Translations under genes and position numbers: made by a program
Origin: Leifsonia sp. EB41
GTDB lineage: Bacteria > Actinomycetota > Actinomycetes > Actinomycetales > Microbacteriaceae
Length of the DNA: 64,000 nt
Assembly: GCF_041262565.1 (NCBI RefSeq)
Contig: NZ_JBGCCJ010000001.1
Coordinates: 1,736,001 to 1,800,000 of the forward strand
Direction: 5' to 3'
Notes under the pieces: model-generated
Seen by the model: the letters and a program-made list of their open reading frames with translations, nothing else
Databases searched by the model: none
What the model was told of the DNA's origin: nothing
Shown: in pieces, positions 1 to 8,159 of the stretch
How positions within the stretch are numbered: position 1 is the first letter of the stretch
How the letters are laid out: every line of letters begins with the position of its first letter

Positions 1-2
1 TC

Positions 3-284
3 CAGAGCGAGACCGACACGACCGTGCTCGCGACGGAGGTCCCGATCGTCCGCGACCGCGTCGAACAGCTGGAGGCTCTCGTCCGCAGCCTGCGGTCGGC
101 CGTGGCCTCCGGGCTCGGCGCGCCCAGCGACGACACGCTCGCCGCCCTCCGGGCGGATGTCGACCGCGAGGTCGCCGCCCTCGATGCCGGAGTGCGGGAG
201 CTCCACACCCTCCACTCCTTCGACGCGGGACAGGAGCCGCGCCGCCAGAACACCACCCATCTCACCAGGGGGAACGAATCATGA
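3..284 (+). CDS. Hypothetical protein, 3' end only (partial at window edge)
   Basis: The frame is open from the first bases, so the true start lies upstream of the window. The visible 93 residues are rich in Glu, Arg, Ala and Leu with heptad-like hydrophobic spacing (for example VEQLEALVRSL), suggesting a helical or coiled-coil C-terminal region. The stop overlaps the pspA start in an ATGA arrangement at 281-284, so the two are almost certainly co-transcribed and translationally coupled. A role linked to PspA and envelope stress is an inference from this coupling only. I do not recognise the family. Confidence 0.6.
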   Translation, partial: QSETDTTVLATEVPIVRDRVEQLEALVRSLRSAVASGLGAPSDDTLAALRADVDREVAALDAGVRELHTLHSFDAGQEPRRQNTTHLTRGNES

Positions 285-1036
285 GCGACAACACCGCGCG
301 CATGCGCAACATCTTCCGCATCAAGACCTCACGCGCGCTCGACCGGATGGAGGACCCGCGCGAGGCCCTCGACGACAGCTACGACCAGCAGGTCCGGATG
401 CTCCAGGAGGTGCGCCGGGGCCTCGCCGAGGTGGCGACGGCGCGCAAGCGCATCGAGTTGCAGGGCCAGGAGCTGGGCGCGCGCTATCAGCGGCTCACCC
501 AGCACGCCCAGGAGGCCCTGAACCAGGGCCGCGAGGACCTCGCCCGCACCGCGCTGGAGCGTCGAGCGCTCCTCGAGAACCGGGTGACGACGCTGCGCGA
601 CCAGCACGCCGCCCTGCAGAAGCAGCAGTCGCAGCTCGAGGACAACGAACGTCGCCTCGCGGAACGGATCGAGAGCTTCCGCGTCGAGAAGGAGACGATG
701 AAGGCGACCTACACCGCCTCGCAGGCGCAGGCGCGCGCCAATGAGGTCGCGGCGGGCATCAGCACGCAGATGAACGACACCGGGGCCAGCCTCAACCGGG
801 CGAAGGACAAGATCGCCCAGATGCAGGCCCGGGCAGCGGCAACCGAGGAGCTGATCGCCACGGGCGCGCTCCACGACCAGTCGGCTCCGGCGGACTCCGA
901 CCTCGAACGGCAGCTCTCGGCCGGCATGACCCGGGCGGACATCGAGCGGCAGCTCCAGTCGATGAAGGACGCGGACGCGACAACGCGCGACTCGGTGGCC
1001 CGCGACGAGGACGCCTGGCTCAGCATCGGCAGTTAG
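281..1036 (+). CDS. pspA: PspA/IM30 family envelope-stress protein
   Basis: A 251-residue protein, close to the family's usual 220-260. It is almost entirely helical and charged, with long coiled-coil stretches from about residue 25 to 190. The N-terminus (RMRNIFRIKTSRALDRMEDP) is the typical PspA start, where an amphipathic helix binds stressed membrane; the family assembles into ESCRT-III-like rods that protect bilayer integrity. The start ATG overlaps the stop of the preceding gene. Its stop overlaps the stop of the convergent gene at 1033 by four bases (TTAG read both ways), leaving no room for a separate terminator. Confidence 0.9.
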   Translation: MSDNTARMRNIFRIKTSRALDRMEDPREALDDSYDQQVRMLQEVRRGLAEVATARKRIELQGQELGARYQRLTQHAQEALNQGREDLARTALERRALLENRVTTLRDQHAALQKQQSQLEDNERRLAERIESFRVEKETMKATYTASQAQARANEVAAGISTQMNDTGASLNRAKDKIAQMQARAAATEELIATGALHDQSAPADSDLERQLSAGMTRADIERQLQSMKDADATTRDSVARDEDAWLSIGS

Positions 1037-1647
1037 AGCGCCGCGTCGTCCACCTGCACCGGATACCCCGCCCGCAGCACCGCGAGCGTCGACGGCGGGG
1101 TCAGCACCGTCGCGGTCCCGCGGCGCGGACGCACGAGCCGCTCCCCGTAGCCTTCGCTCCCCCACACGCTGAGGTGGTCGCCCAGCACCAGCGCGGGCCG
1201 ACCCTCCACCACCGCGAACGCGCCGTCCGGCAGCGATGGCCAGGCCACCTCGTGGAGGCGCCGCCGGTGGGTGTGCGGGAAGAGGCGCTCGGCGTGCAGC
1301 GTGCGGTTCATCTCCCCCGCGGAGGGCAGCGCCGTCCCCGCCTCCGCCGCCCACGCCGCCTGATACTGCTTGTACGCGGTCCAGCGGCACTCGGCGCATG
1401 GCCGGTGCCCGGCGGCGAAGGCGACCGCCTCGTCGTGGAAGAACAGGAACGTGTACCGCCCCGGCCGCCACAGCGCGTGGTGCCGGTCGCGGAACTCCAG
1501 GGCGCAGGTGATCCAGAGGTTCCCGCCGTGGAACCGGACGACCTCCTCGCCCTCGTGCAGCCTGCCGCGGTTGCCCGTCCACGCTCCCCGGAGCGGGATC
1601 GCGACGATCTCGCCGGTCGGTGTGACGCGGTTCCGGTACGGGGACAC
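1033..1647 (-). CDS. Conserved hypothetical protein with a CAEC zinc-finger-like motif
   Basis: A 204-residue protein if translation starts at the GTG at 1647 (V-S-P-Y-R-N-R-V-T-P). Longer in-frame openings run back through the neighbouring regulator and are not credible. Around residues 75-95 is a HRPCAECRW segment whose CxxC plus nearby His resembles a small metal site, though only two cysteines are evident. Aromatic and Arg/His content is high. I recognise it as a family widespread in actinobacteria but know no function for it. It is convergent with pspA (overlapping stops) and lies just downstream of the XRE-cupin gene on the same strand. Confidence 0.7.
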   Translation of the reverse strand: MSPYRNRVTPTGEIVAIPLRGAWTGNRGRLHEGEEVVRFHGGNLWITCALEFRDRHHALWRPGRYTFLFFHDEAVAFAAGHRPCAECRWTAYKQYQAAWAAEAGTALPSAGEMNRTLHAERLFPHTHRRRLHEVAWPSLPDGAFAVVEGRPALVLGDHLSVWGSEGYGERLVRPRRGTATVLTPPSTLAVLRAGYPVQVDDAAL

Positions 1648-1652
1648 GGCGG

Positions 1653-2231
1653 TCAGGCGCTCCAGAGCGCGGGGACGAGCACCCAGAGCACCTCGGCGCC
1701 GTCGTCGGTGAGCACGCGCCAGCTGTGCGGCTCGTGGCCGCTGAAGGTGAGGCTGTCCCCGGGGCCGAGCTGCCACTCCCGGTCGGAGAAGCGCACCTCG
1801 ATCTCGCCGCGCAGGACGTGGAGCACGTCGACGTCCGCGGCCACCGCGTAGAGCTCCTCGCCGCCGTGGCCCCCGGTCCGGATGACGGAGCGGATGACCT
1901 GGACCCGCGACTCCGTGCGCGGCGAGAGCAGGCGCTCCTCCGTCTCCACGCCGCCGAGGTTGACCTTCGCGCCGGTGCCCGCGGGGACGAGCTGGACGTC
2001 GGGCTCCTCGAACAGCGAGCCGACCGGGATGGAGAGGACGTCGCACAGGCTGATCAGCGACGAGACGCTCGGGGAGGTCATGTCGCGCTCGACCCGGGAG
2101 AGGAAGCCCTTGGTCAGGCCGGTGATCTGCGCGACCTCGTCGATCGTGAGCTGCTGCGCCCGGCGCGCCGCGCGCAACCGCGGGCCGATGGCCACGCGGC
2201 GGTCGGCGGGTTCGAGGGGCATCGGGCGCAT
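1653..2231 (-). CDS. XRE-family regulator with C-terminal cupin sensor domain
   Basis: A 192-residue repressor-type protein. Residues about 15-70 form an HTH_3/XRE domain (LRAARRAQQLTIDEVA, then TKGFLSRVERD), and residues about 110-190 form a cupin_2 barrel ending in GPGDSLTFSGHEPHSW. This architecture is typical of small-molecule-sensing regulators of amine, amino acid and purine catabolism. The start at 2231 is chosen because longer versions run into the divergent promoter; ATG 2222 is an alternative. Divergent orientation, with the ureohydrolase gene 149 bp away, makes it the likely regulator of the 2380-6036 operon. Its ligand would be that operon's substrate (inference). Confidence 0.85.
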   Translation of the reverse strand: MRPMPLEPADRRVAIGPRLRAARRAQQLTIDEVAQITGLTKGFLSRVERDMTSPSVSSLISLCDVLSIPVGSLFEEPDVQLVPAGTGAKVNLGGVETEERLLSPRTESRVQVIRSVIRTGGHGGEELYAVAADVDVLHVLRGEIEVRFSDREWQLGPGDSLTFSGHEPHSWRVLTDDGAEVLWVLVPALWSA

Positions 2232-2283
2232 GGGACAACGGTAACCGGTCGGCGAACCTCCACCCCCGAATCGCGTGAGCGCG

Positions 2284-2312
2284 TTGACGGCGGCGGGATC
2301 GCGTTGTAGCCT
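2284..2312 (+). promoter_or_regulatory. Probable promoter of the ureohydrolase operon
   Basis: TTGACG at 2284-2289 is separated by 17 bases from TAGCCT at 2307-2312, in the divergent gap between the XRE-cupin gene and the ureohydrolase gene. It agrees with the actinobacterial housekeeping consensus in the -35 and at the first, second and last -10 positions. Transcription would begin near 2319. Confidence 0.45.
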
Positions 2313-2344
2313 CTCATGCAACAAAGGTTCCGTAACAGGAAACC
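2303..2344. promoter_or_regulatory. Candidate operators of the XRE-cupin regulator
   Basis: Two imperfect dyads lie on and just after the predicted -10. One is GTTG-N12-CAAC at 2303-2322. The other is GGTTCCGTAACAGGAAACC at 2326-2344, near-palindromic around its centre. Both sit where a bound repressor would block transcription of the ureohydrolase operon. Assignment to the adjacent XRE-cupin protein is by position only. Confidence 0.35.
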
Positions 2345-2379
2345 CGCTCCACAGCTCAGCACCGCACCAAGGAGGTTGC

Positions 2380-3348
2380 ATGCCGCAGAACGTCGGCCCC
2401 ATCGACTCGTCGCGCACACCCCGCTACGCCGGCCGCGACGGCTTCGCCCGGCTGCCGCGCCTCGAGCAGGTGGGCCGCGCGGACATCGTCGTGGCGGGCG
2501 TCCCGTTCGACACCGGCGTCTCCTACCGGCCCGGTGCGCGCTTCGGGCCGAACCACATCCGGGAGGCCTCCCGCCTGCTCCGCCCGTACAACCCGGCGCT
2601 CGACGTCTCGCCGTTCGAGCTGACGCAGGTCGCCGACGCCGGCGACATCGCCGTCAACCCGTTCGACATCGCGGAGGCGATCGAGACCATCCAGTCGGCG
2701 GCCTACGACCTCACCGCCGACGGGACGCGCCTGGTCACCCTCGGCGGCGACCACACCATCTCCCTCCCGCTGCTGCGCGCCGCGGCCGAGCGGCACGGCC
2801 CGGTCGCCCTCCTGCACTTCGACGCGCACCTCGACACCTGGGACACCTACTTCGGCGCCGAGTTCACGCACGGTACGCCGTTCCGCCGGGCGGTCGAGGA
2901 GGGCATCCTCGACACCGAGGCGCTCAGCCACGTCGGCACCCGCGGCCCGCTCTACGGCAAGAAGGACCTCGACGACGACCACCGCTTCGGCTTCGGCATC
3001 GTCACGAGCGCCGACGTCTACCGGCAGGGCGTGGACGAGGTCGTGGCGAAGCTGCGCGACCGCATCGGCGACCGTCCGCTCTACCTCTCCATCGACATCG
3101 ACGTGCTCGACCCCGCGCACGCGCCGGGCACCGGCACCCCGGAGGCCGGCGGCGTCACCAGCCGGGAGCTGCTGGAGATCATCCGCGGCTTCGTCGGCCT
3201 CAACCTGATCGGCGCGGACGTCGTGGAGGTCGCCCCGGCCTACGACCACGCCGAGCTCACCGGCGTGGCGGCCTCCCACCTCGCCTACGACCTGGTGTCG
3301 CTGCTCGCGCTGCGACACAGGGACACCGCCTCCCCGCTCTCCCGCTGA
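2380..3348 (+). CDS. Agmatinase-family ureohydrolase
   Basis: A 322-residue member of the arginase/agmatinase superfamily, which uses two Mn ions to hydrolyse guanidino or formimino groups and usually releases urea. All six metal ligands are visible: His125 in GGDHT, Asp148, His150 and Asp152 in DAHLD, and Asp239 and Asp241 in SIDIDVLDP. The start is set by GGAGG at 2371-2375, five bases before the ATG. It leads an operon with an NCS1 permease, a SnoaL-like protein and a cyclase-family hydrolase. That context is not the polyamine pathway, so the substrate may be guanidinobutyrate, guanidine or another guanidino compound rather than agmatine. Confidence 0.85.
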   Translation: MPQNVGPIDSSRTPRYAGRDGFARLPRLEQVGRADIVVAGVPFDTGVSYRPGARFGPNHIREASRLLRPYNPALDVSPFELTQVADAGDIAVNPFDIAEAIETIQSAAYDLTADGTRLVTLGGDHTISLPLLRAAAERHGPVALLHFDAHLDTWDTYFGAEFTHGTPFRRAVEEGILDTEALSHVGTRGPLYGKKDLDDDHRFGFGIVTSADVYRQGVDEVVAKLRDRIGDRPLYLSIDIDVLDPAHAPGTGTPEAGGVTSRELLEIIRGFVGLNLIGADVVEVAPAYDHAELTGVAASHLAYDLVSLLALRHRDTASPLSR

Positions 3349-3388
3349 AAGTCACCCCCACCCCCGCCCGAAGAAAGGGATCCCCGCA

Positions 3389-4984
3389 ATGTCCGACGAC
3401 GACGTCACCGCTGCACTGAACCCCCGCCCGAAGATCACCGAGGTCGAGGCGCACGGCATCGACACCATCCCCGACGCCGACCGCACCTCCAACTGGCTCG
3501 ACCTGGCCCGCATCCAGTTCGGCGGCGTGAACACGTTCGCCACCATCCTGCTCGGCACCTTCCCCATCGCGCTCGGGCTGTCGTTCTGGCAGGCCGTGGC
3601 CGCCACGGTGCTCGGCGTCGCCGTCGGCATCGCGTTCCTGGCTCCGATGGCGCTGTTCGGGCCGAAGACCGGGACGAACAACGCCGTCTCCTCCGGCGCC
3701 CTGTTCGGCGTGCGCGGCCGGATCGTCGGCTCGTTCCTGTCGCTGCTGACCGCCATCGCGTTCTACTCGATCTCGGTGTGGGTCTCCGGCGACGCCATCG
3801 TCGGCGCGCTGACCCGGCTCGCCGGGGTGCCCGACTCGATCGGGCTGCGGCTCGGCATCTACGCGATCATCGGCCTGATCGTGATCGTCGTGGTGATCTA
3901 CGGCTACCAGTTCATGCTGCTGGTCAACAAGGTCGCGGTCTTCGCGAACACCGCCCTCATCCTGCTCGCCGTCGTGGCGTACTCCGGGGTGTTCGACGCC
4001 GGCTACGACCCCGGCACGAAGGCGCTGGCGATCGGAGGCGCGTTCTGGCCGACCTTCATCGCCGCGGCGCTCATCGTCATGGCCAACCCGATCTCGTTCG
4101 GCGCGTTCCTCGGCGACTGGTCGCGCTACATCCCGCGGGCGACCAAGCCGCGCAAGCTGATCGGCGCGACCATCCTCGGCCAGGGTCTCGGGCTCATCCC
4201 GCTGCTGTTCGGCGTCGCCACCGCCACCCTCGTGGTCGGCAAGGCGGACTACGTGGTCTCGCTCATCCACGTCTCGCCGCTCTGGTACGCGCTGCTGCTG
4301 CTCGTGGTGGCGTTCATCGGCGGCCTGTCGACCGGCACGACCTCCCTCTACGGCACCGGCCTGGACTTCTCGTCCGTCGTCCCGCGGTTCAGCCGGGTGC
4401 AGGCGACGATCTTCATCGGCACCATCGCGTTCCTCTTCATCCTGGTCGGGAGGCTCGTGTTCGACCTGCTCGGCACCGTGAACGCCTTCGTCGGCGCGAT
4501 CGTCGTCACGACGACCCCGTGGATGGTCATCATGACCATCGGGTACGTCGTGCGGCGGGGCTTCTACGACCCGTCCGACCTCCAGGTGTTCAACCGCGGC
4601 GAGACCGGCGGCCGGTACTGGTTCGCGGCGGGTGTGAACTGGCGCGGGATGACGGCATGGATCGTCGCCGCTGTCGTCGGACTGCTGTTCGCCGACTACC
4701 CGCCGATCATCGTCGGGCCGTTCAGCGGCCTGGCCGGCGGGATCGACTTGAGCCTCCTGTCGAGCGTGGTCGTGGCCGGCGTCTTGTACGGGGCGCTGCT
4801 CGCGATCTTCCCGGAGCCGCGCTACGTGTTCGGCCCGGACGGCCCTCGCGGCGTGCGCTCGGCCGATGCGGTCGTGCCGGCCATCCACCTGGACGAGCGG
4901 TCGGCCGCGGCCCGCGCCCACGCGCGCCGGGCGAAGGGGCAGCGGCTGGACGGGCACACCTTCGAGCAGGAGGCCGGCGCATGA
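3389..4984 (+). CDS. NCS1-family permease (cytosine/purine/allantoin type)
   Basis: A 531-residue inner-membrane transporter with about twelve hydrophobic segments, the usual NCS1 size. After a soluble N-terminus of about 45 residues comes the family's first-helix region (WLDLARIQFGGVNTFAT), and later a MANPISFGAFLGDWSRY segment like the conserved NCS1 loop. NCS1 proteins use H+ or Na+ symport for nucleobases, hydantoins, allantoin and related small nitrogen heterocycles or amides. It lies 40 bp after the ureohydrolase, preceded by a GAAAGGGA ribosome site, and its stop overlaps the next start (ATGA). It most likely imports the operon's substrate. Confidence 0.85.
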   Translation: MSDDDVTAALNPRPKITEVEAHGIDTIPDADRTSNWLDLARIQFGGVNTFATILLGTFPIALGLSFWQAVAATVLGVAVGIAFLAPMALFGPKTGTNNAVSSGALFGVRGRIVGSFLSLLTAIAFYSISVWVSGDAIVGALTRLAGVPDSIGLRLGIYAIIGLIVIVVVIYGYQFMLLVNKVAVFANTALILLAVVAYSGVFDAGYDPGTKALAIGGAFWPTFIAAALIVMANPISFGAFLGDWSRYIPRATKPRKLIGATILGQGLGLIPLLFGVATATLVVGKADYVVSLIHVSPLWYALLLLVVAFIGGLSTGTTSLYGTGLDFSSVVPRFSRVQATIFIGTIAFLFILVGRLVFDLLGTVNAFVGAIVVTTTPWMVIMTIGYVVRRGFYDPSDLQVFNRGETGGRYWFAAGVNWRGMTAWIVAAVVGLLFADYPPIIVGPFSGLAGGIDLSLLSSVVVAGVLYGALLAIFPEPRYVFGPDGPRGVRSADAVVPAIHLDERSAAARAHARRAKGQRLDGHTFEQEAGA

Positions 4985-5382
4985 GCGAGCAGGAGGTCCT
5001 CGCCGCGGTCGACCGGATCGTCGACGACTTCGGCAACCACCGCCGCGACGCCTACTTCTCCGGCTTCGCCGACGACGCCAGCTTCGTCCTGCACACCCAC
5101 CCCGTGCGACTGGAGTCGCGCGCCGAGTATGAGGCGGCCTGGGACGGCTGGGAGCGCGACGGCTTCCAGGTGCTCGCCTGCCGCTCGACCGGGCGGCGCG
5201 TGCAGTTCGCGGGCGACGATGTCGCGATCTTCACGCACGACGTGGAGACCGAACTCGCCGAGGGCGACGGTCGCACGACCGTGCGGGAGCGCGAGACCAT
5301 CGTCATGCAGCGCCGCGACGGCGCGTGGACATGCGTGCACGAGCACCTGTCGCCGTGCGAGGCCCCCGATGCAGAGGAGTGA
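4981..5382 (+). CDS. SnoaL-like / nuclear transport factor 2 family protein
   Basis: A 133-residue single-domain protein of the NTF2-like cone fold, recognisable from the N-terminal helices (VDRIVDDFGNHRRDAYFSGF) and the closing strand with RDGAWTCVHEHLSP. The family includes small isomerases, hydratases and ligand-binding proteins, so the fold does not fix the reaction. It is translationally coupled to the permease (4-base overlap) and followed after three bases by the cyclase-family gene. It may handle an intermediate in the same pathway or bind the imported compound (inference). Confidence 0.75.
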   Translation: MSEQEVLAAVDRIVDDFGNHRRDAYFSGFADDASFVLHTHPVRLESRAEYEAAWDGWERDGFQVLACRSTGRRVQFAGDDVAIFTHDVETELAEGDGRTTVRERETIVMQRRDGAWTCVHEHLSPCEAPDAEE

Positions 5383-5385
5383 CGG

Positions 5386-6036
5386 ATGCCGGTGATCGAC
5401 CTGAGCCACCCCATCCGCACCGGGATGACGGTCTTCCCCGGCGACCCGGCCGTCCGCGTGGAGCCGGCGGTGACGATCGCGGAGGCCGGGGTGAGCGTGC
5501 TCGGTCTGGAGCTCGGCAGCCACACCGGCACCCACATCGACGCGCCTTCCCACACGGTCGAGGGCGGTGCGACCATCGACGCTGTCGACCTCGGCCGGCT
5601 GATCGGGACCGCGCGCCTGGTCGACGTGGGCGGCCTCGCGCCGCGCACACGGATCCGCGTGGAGGACGTGCGCGAGGCACTGCGGGAGGTCGAGCCGGGC
5701 GACATCGTGCTCTTCCGCACCGGCTGGTCGGCGCAGTTCGACGAGCCCGGCTACCTCGACCACCCGTTCCTGGACGCCGGGATCGCCTCCGCTCTGCTCG
5801 ACGCCGGCGTGACCGTGGTCGGCGTCGACGCGCTCAACCCGGACGAGACCGTGGCCGACGACCCGGCCCCTGCCTTGCCGTTCCACGACGTGTTCCTCGG
5901 CGCAGGGGGCCTCATCATCGAGAACCTGACCGGGCTCGACCGGGTGACGGCGCGCGCGCCACGGTTCGTGGGGCTGCCGCTGCCGATCGCGGGAGGCGAC
6001 GGGGCGCCGCTGCGGGCGGTCGTGGTCGAGGAGTAG
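5386..6036 (+). CDS. Cyclase-family metal-dependent hydrolase
   Basis: A 216-residue protein of the PF04199 cyclase family, which includes kynurenine formamidase and isatin hydrolase. It carries the metal-binding motif HTGTHIDAPSH at about residues 46-56, preceded by the family start IDLSHPIRTGMTVFPGDP. These enzymes usually hydrolyse an N-formyl amide or lactam. As the last gene of the ureohydrolase operon it probably opens a ring or removes a formyl group before or after the guanidino step. It is not obviously kynurenine formamidase, because no tryptophan-pathway genes are nearby. Its stop is 7 bp from the convergent gene. Confidence 0.85.
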   Translation: MPVIDLSHPIRTGMTVFPGDPAVRVEPAVTIAEAGVSVLGLELGSHTGTHIDAPSHTVEGGATIDAVDLGRLIGTARLVDVGGLAPRTRIRVEDVREALREVEPGDIVLFRTGWSAQFDEPGYLDHPFLDAGIASALLDAGVTVVGVDALNPDETVADDPAPALPFHDVFLGAGGLIIENLTGLDRVTARAPRFVGLPLPIAGGDGAPLRAVVVEE

Positions 6037-6043
6037 CCGGCAC

Positions 6044-6364
6044 TCAGGCCGGCGTCCGGTCCTCCAACGCGGCCCGCACGTCCCGCAGCGCATCGGCCAG
6101 CAGCCGCGCGCGCTCGCCGGCGGACGCCAGGTGCGGCGACTCGGCCGAGTGGTCGTCGAGCTCCAGGTCACTGACCAGGCGGCGCAGCGCTCCGGCGAGG
6201 GCCCGGCCTCCCGACTCGAGCTGGGCGACGACCTCCGCGACCGACTCGCGGTCGAGGCGACCCGCGCCCGCCGCCTGCTCGACGCGGCACAGCGCTCGGC
6301 GGGCGTCCTCGGCGTCGCCGACCGCGGGGTGACGCCGGACCACCGTCTGCTGGGCTCCTCGCAC
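6044..6364 (-). CDS. Small helical hypothetical protein
   Basis: A 106-residue, Ala/Arg/Leu/Glu-rich protein with no membrane segment, signal peptide or recognisable domain. Third-position GC is as high as in the neighbours, which supports it as real. It is convergent with the cyclase gene (7-bp gap) and divergent from the ChrB-like gene, with 88 bp between their starts. No function can be assigned. Confidence 0.6.
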   Translation of the reverse strand: MRGAQQTVVRRHPAVGDAEDARRALCRVEQAAGAGRLDRESVAEVVAQLESGGRALAGALRRLVSDLELDDHSAESPHLASAGERARLLADALRDVRAALEDRTPA

Positions 6365-6440
6365 GGCAGGATTCTCGTCCCGCCCGGTGAACGGACCGTG
6401 AACCCGCCGCCGTCGCTCTCCGCCCGGCGCGGACGACTCC

Positions 6441-6446
6441 TAGGAT
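6441..6446 (+). promoter_or_regulatory. -10 element of a leaderless promoter (ChrB-like gene)
   Basis: TAGGAT ends six bases before the ATG at 6453. That places the transcription start on or next to the start codon; there is no Shine-Dalgarno sequence. Confidence 0.5.
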
Positions 6447-6452
6447 TGGTGG

Positions 6453-7016
6453 ATGACCGACGACGCCGAGTCCGCCGAACGCACCGCGACGACGTGGATC
6501 GTCCTCGTCTACCGGGTGCCGTCCGAGCCGACCCGGCTGCGGGCCACCGTGTGGCGCCGGCTGAAGGCGCTCGGCGCGATCTACCTCCAGAACTCGGTCG
6601 CCGCGCTCCCCGACGACGTCGCGAGCGAGCGGGCGCTGCGCAAGCTGCGGCACGAGATCCTGGAGCTCGGCGGCACGGCCGCGCTCCTGCGGTCGGAGGT
6701 CCTCGCGGGCGACGCCGGCATCGTCGCGGCGTTCCAGGACGCGCGCACCGACGAGTACGAGGAGATCATCGACCGGTGCCAGGGCTTCCTCCGTGAGCTC
6801 GAGAAGGAGTACACGGAGTCGCACTTCAGCTACGCCGAGCTGGAGGAGAACGAGGTCGATTACACCAAGCTGGTCAACTGGCTGGAGAAGGTGCAGACCC
6901 GCGACCGCTTCGGGGCGCCGAAGCGCCCGGAGGCGGAGGAGGCCGTGGCGTCGTGCGCCGCAGCGCTGGAGGAATACGCCGCCCGCGTGTACGCGGAGGA
7001 GCCGGAGGGGCACTGA
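6453..7016 (+). CDS. ChrB N-terminal domain-like protein
   Basis: A 187-residue protein matching the N-terminal domain of the chromate-resistance regulator ChrB: the opening TTWIVLVYRVPSEPTRLRA, then WRRLKALGAIYLQNSVAALP. The C-terminal rhodanese-like domain of full ChrB is absent. Stand-alone forms are common in actinobacteria and are not always tied to chromate; no chrA transporter is visible here. The start is the ATG six bases after a TAGGAT -10. A convergent membrane-protein gene begins 37 bp past its stop, and a metal link is suggested only by the iron-type transporter further on. Confidence 0.75.
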   Translation: MTDDAESAERTATTWIVLVYRVPSEPTRLRATVWRRLKALGAIYLQNSVAALPDDVASERALRKLRHEILELGGTAALLRSEVLAGDAGIVAAFQDARTDEYEEIIDRCQGFLRELEKEYTESHFSYAELEENEVDYTKLVNWLEKVQTRDRFGAPKRPEAEEAVASCAAALEEYAARVYAEEPEGH

Positions 7017-7053
7017 TCCCTCAGCGCACCCCCGGCTCCGACCGGCTCGGGAC

Positions 7054-8115
7054 TCAGCGCAGCGCGCGCCGGATGCCGTACGGGATGAGGATCAGCACCG
7101 CGAGCGGCATGACCACCCAGGCGCCTGCCCAGCCGCTGACCGCGAACGTGATCGCAAGCCCGACGGCCGTGCCCGCGGCGATCTGCCAGTCGTCGCCGAC
7201 GATGAAGTCCCACCAGAACATCCCGAACGAGCGCAGCCCGCGGACGACCGCGTTCTGCCGCTGCGGCTGAGCGGCGGGAGCGGGAGCGGGCGACGCAGCG
7301 GCCTCCACCGCGTGTCCGTGACCGTCGACGGTCGTCGTGACGAGCACCGGCGCCGGCTCGGGAGCGGCCTGCTCACGACGGAGCCTGGCTGCCTTGCGGC
7401 GGCGCAGGGCGGCGACGAGCAGCAGCGCGAACACCGCGACGGCGGGGATGATCACCAGCAGCGCGAGGTCGGAGCCGGGCCAGACCGCGCCAGCGCCCTC
7501 CGCGCCCCAGAACAGTCCGAACGAGGTCAGCATCACGCCGACCACGAACTTCAGCGTGTTCTCCGGGACGCGCGACAGCGGCGCACGCACCGCCGCGCCG
7601 ATGACGACCACCACGACGATGGCCGCGGCGGCGCCGAGGGAGGCCAGCCCGATCTGCTTCTGGTTCGCGCCGAAGGTGAGGACGATGAAGACGACCTCCA
7701 GCCCCTCCAGCAGCACGGCCTTGAACGACAGCGTGAAGGCGTACCAGTCGCTCACGCCGAGGCGGCTCTCCTTCCGGGCGGCGCGCGCCTCCTCCACCTC
7801 GCGCCGGTAGATGAGCGTCTCGTCGTGCAGGGCTTTGTAGCCACTCGCGCGGAGGACGGCCTTGCGGATCCACTGCATGCCGAAGACCAGCAGCAGGCCG
7901 CCGACGACCAGCCGGAGGAAGCCGAGCGGGATGAGCGTGATCGCCGGGCCGACGACGGCGACGATGACGGCGAGCACGAGCACGCCGACCACCGTCCCGG
8001 TCAGCGCTGAACGCCAGTTGCGGGTGGCGCCGGCGGCGAGCACGATCGTGGTCGCCTCGACGGCTTCGACCAGGCACGCCAGGAAGACGGCGATGACCAA
8101 GGCGAGTGAGTTCAC
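7054..8115 (-). CDS. FTR1-like/COG4280 membrane protein, putative metal permease
   Basis: A 353-residue integral membrane protein with about nine hydrophobic segments and a soluble, Pro/Ala-rich linker near residues 235-290. Two membrane motifs, LVEAVEATTIVLAAG near the N-terminus and LEGLEVVFIVLTFG mid-protein, recall the paired acidic REGLE motifs of FTR1 iron permeases. Translation starts at GTG 8115, preceded by an AGGACC-type ribosome site. A perfect 12-bp palindrome at 8148-8159, just upstream, matches one before the iron-type importer at 12218-12229, so both may share a metal regulon. Function as an iron or other metal transporter is inference. Confidence 0.65.
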   Translation of the reverse strand: MNSLALVIAVFLACLVEAVEATTIVLAAGATRNWRSALTGTVVGVLVLAVIVAVVGPAITLIPLGFLRLVVGGLLLVFGMQWIRKAVLRASGYKALHDETLIYRREVEEARAARKESRLGVSDWYAFTLSFKAVLLEGLEVVFIVLTFGANQKQIGLASLGAAAAIVVVVVIGAAVRAPLSRVPENTLKFVVGVMLTSFGLFWGAEGAGAVWPGSDLALLVIIPAVAVFALLLVAALRRRKAARLRREQAAPEPAPVLVTTTVDGHGHAVEAAASPAPAPAAQPQRQNAVVRGLRSFGMFWWDFIVGDDWQIAAGTAVGLAITFAVSGWAGAWVVMPLAVLILIPYGIRRALR

Positions 8116-8147
8116 GGGGGTCCTTCCGAGGGAGTTACTAGAGATTG

Positions 8148-8159
8148 TAACGGCCGTTA
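8148..8159. promoter_or_regulatory. Perfect palindrome TAACGGCCGTTA, putative metal-regulon operator
   Basis: A 12-bp perfect palindrome 33 bp upstream of the COG4280-like start, overlapping the TAA stop of the ABC ATPase gene. A variant, TAACGACGGTTA, lies upstream of the transporter operon at 12218-12229. Matching position ahead of both transcription units suggests one regulator binding both. Confidence 0.45.

Noticed and set aside
2275-2379. N-terminal extension of the ureohydrolase from 2275
   Set aside because: It would cover the predicted promoter and operators; GGAGG before ATG 2380 is a better start.
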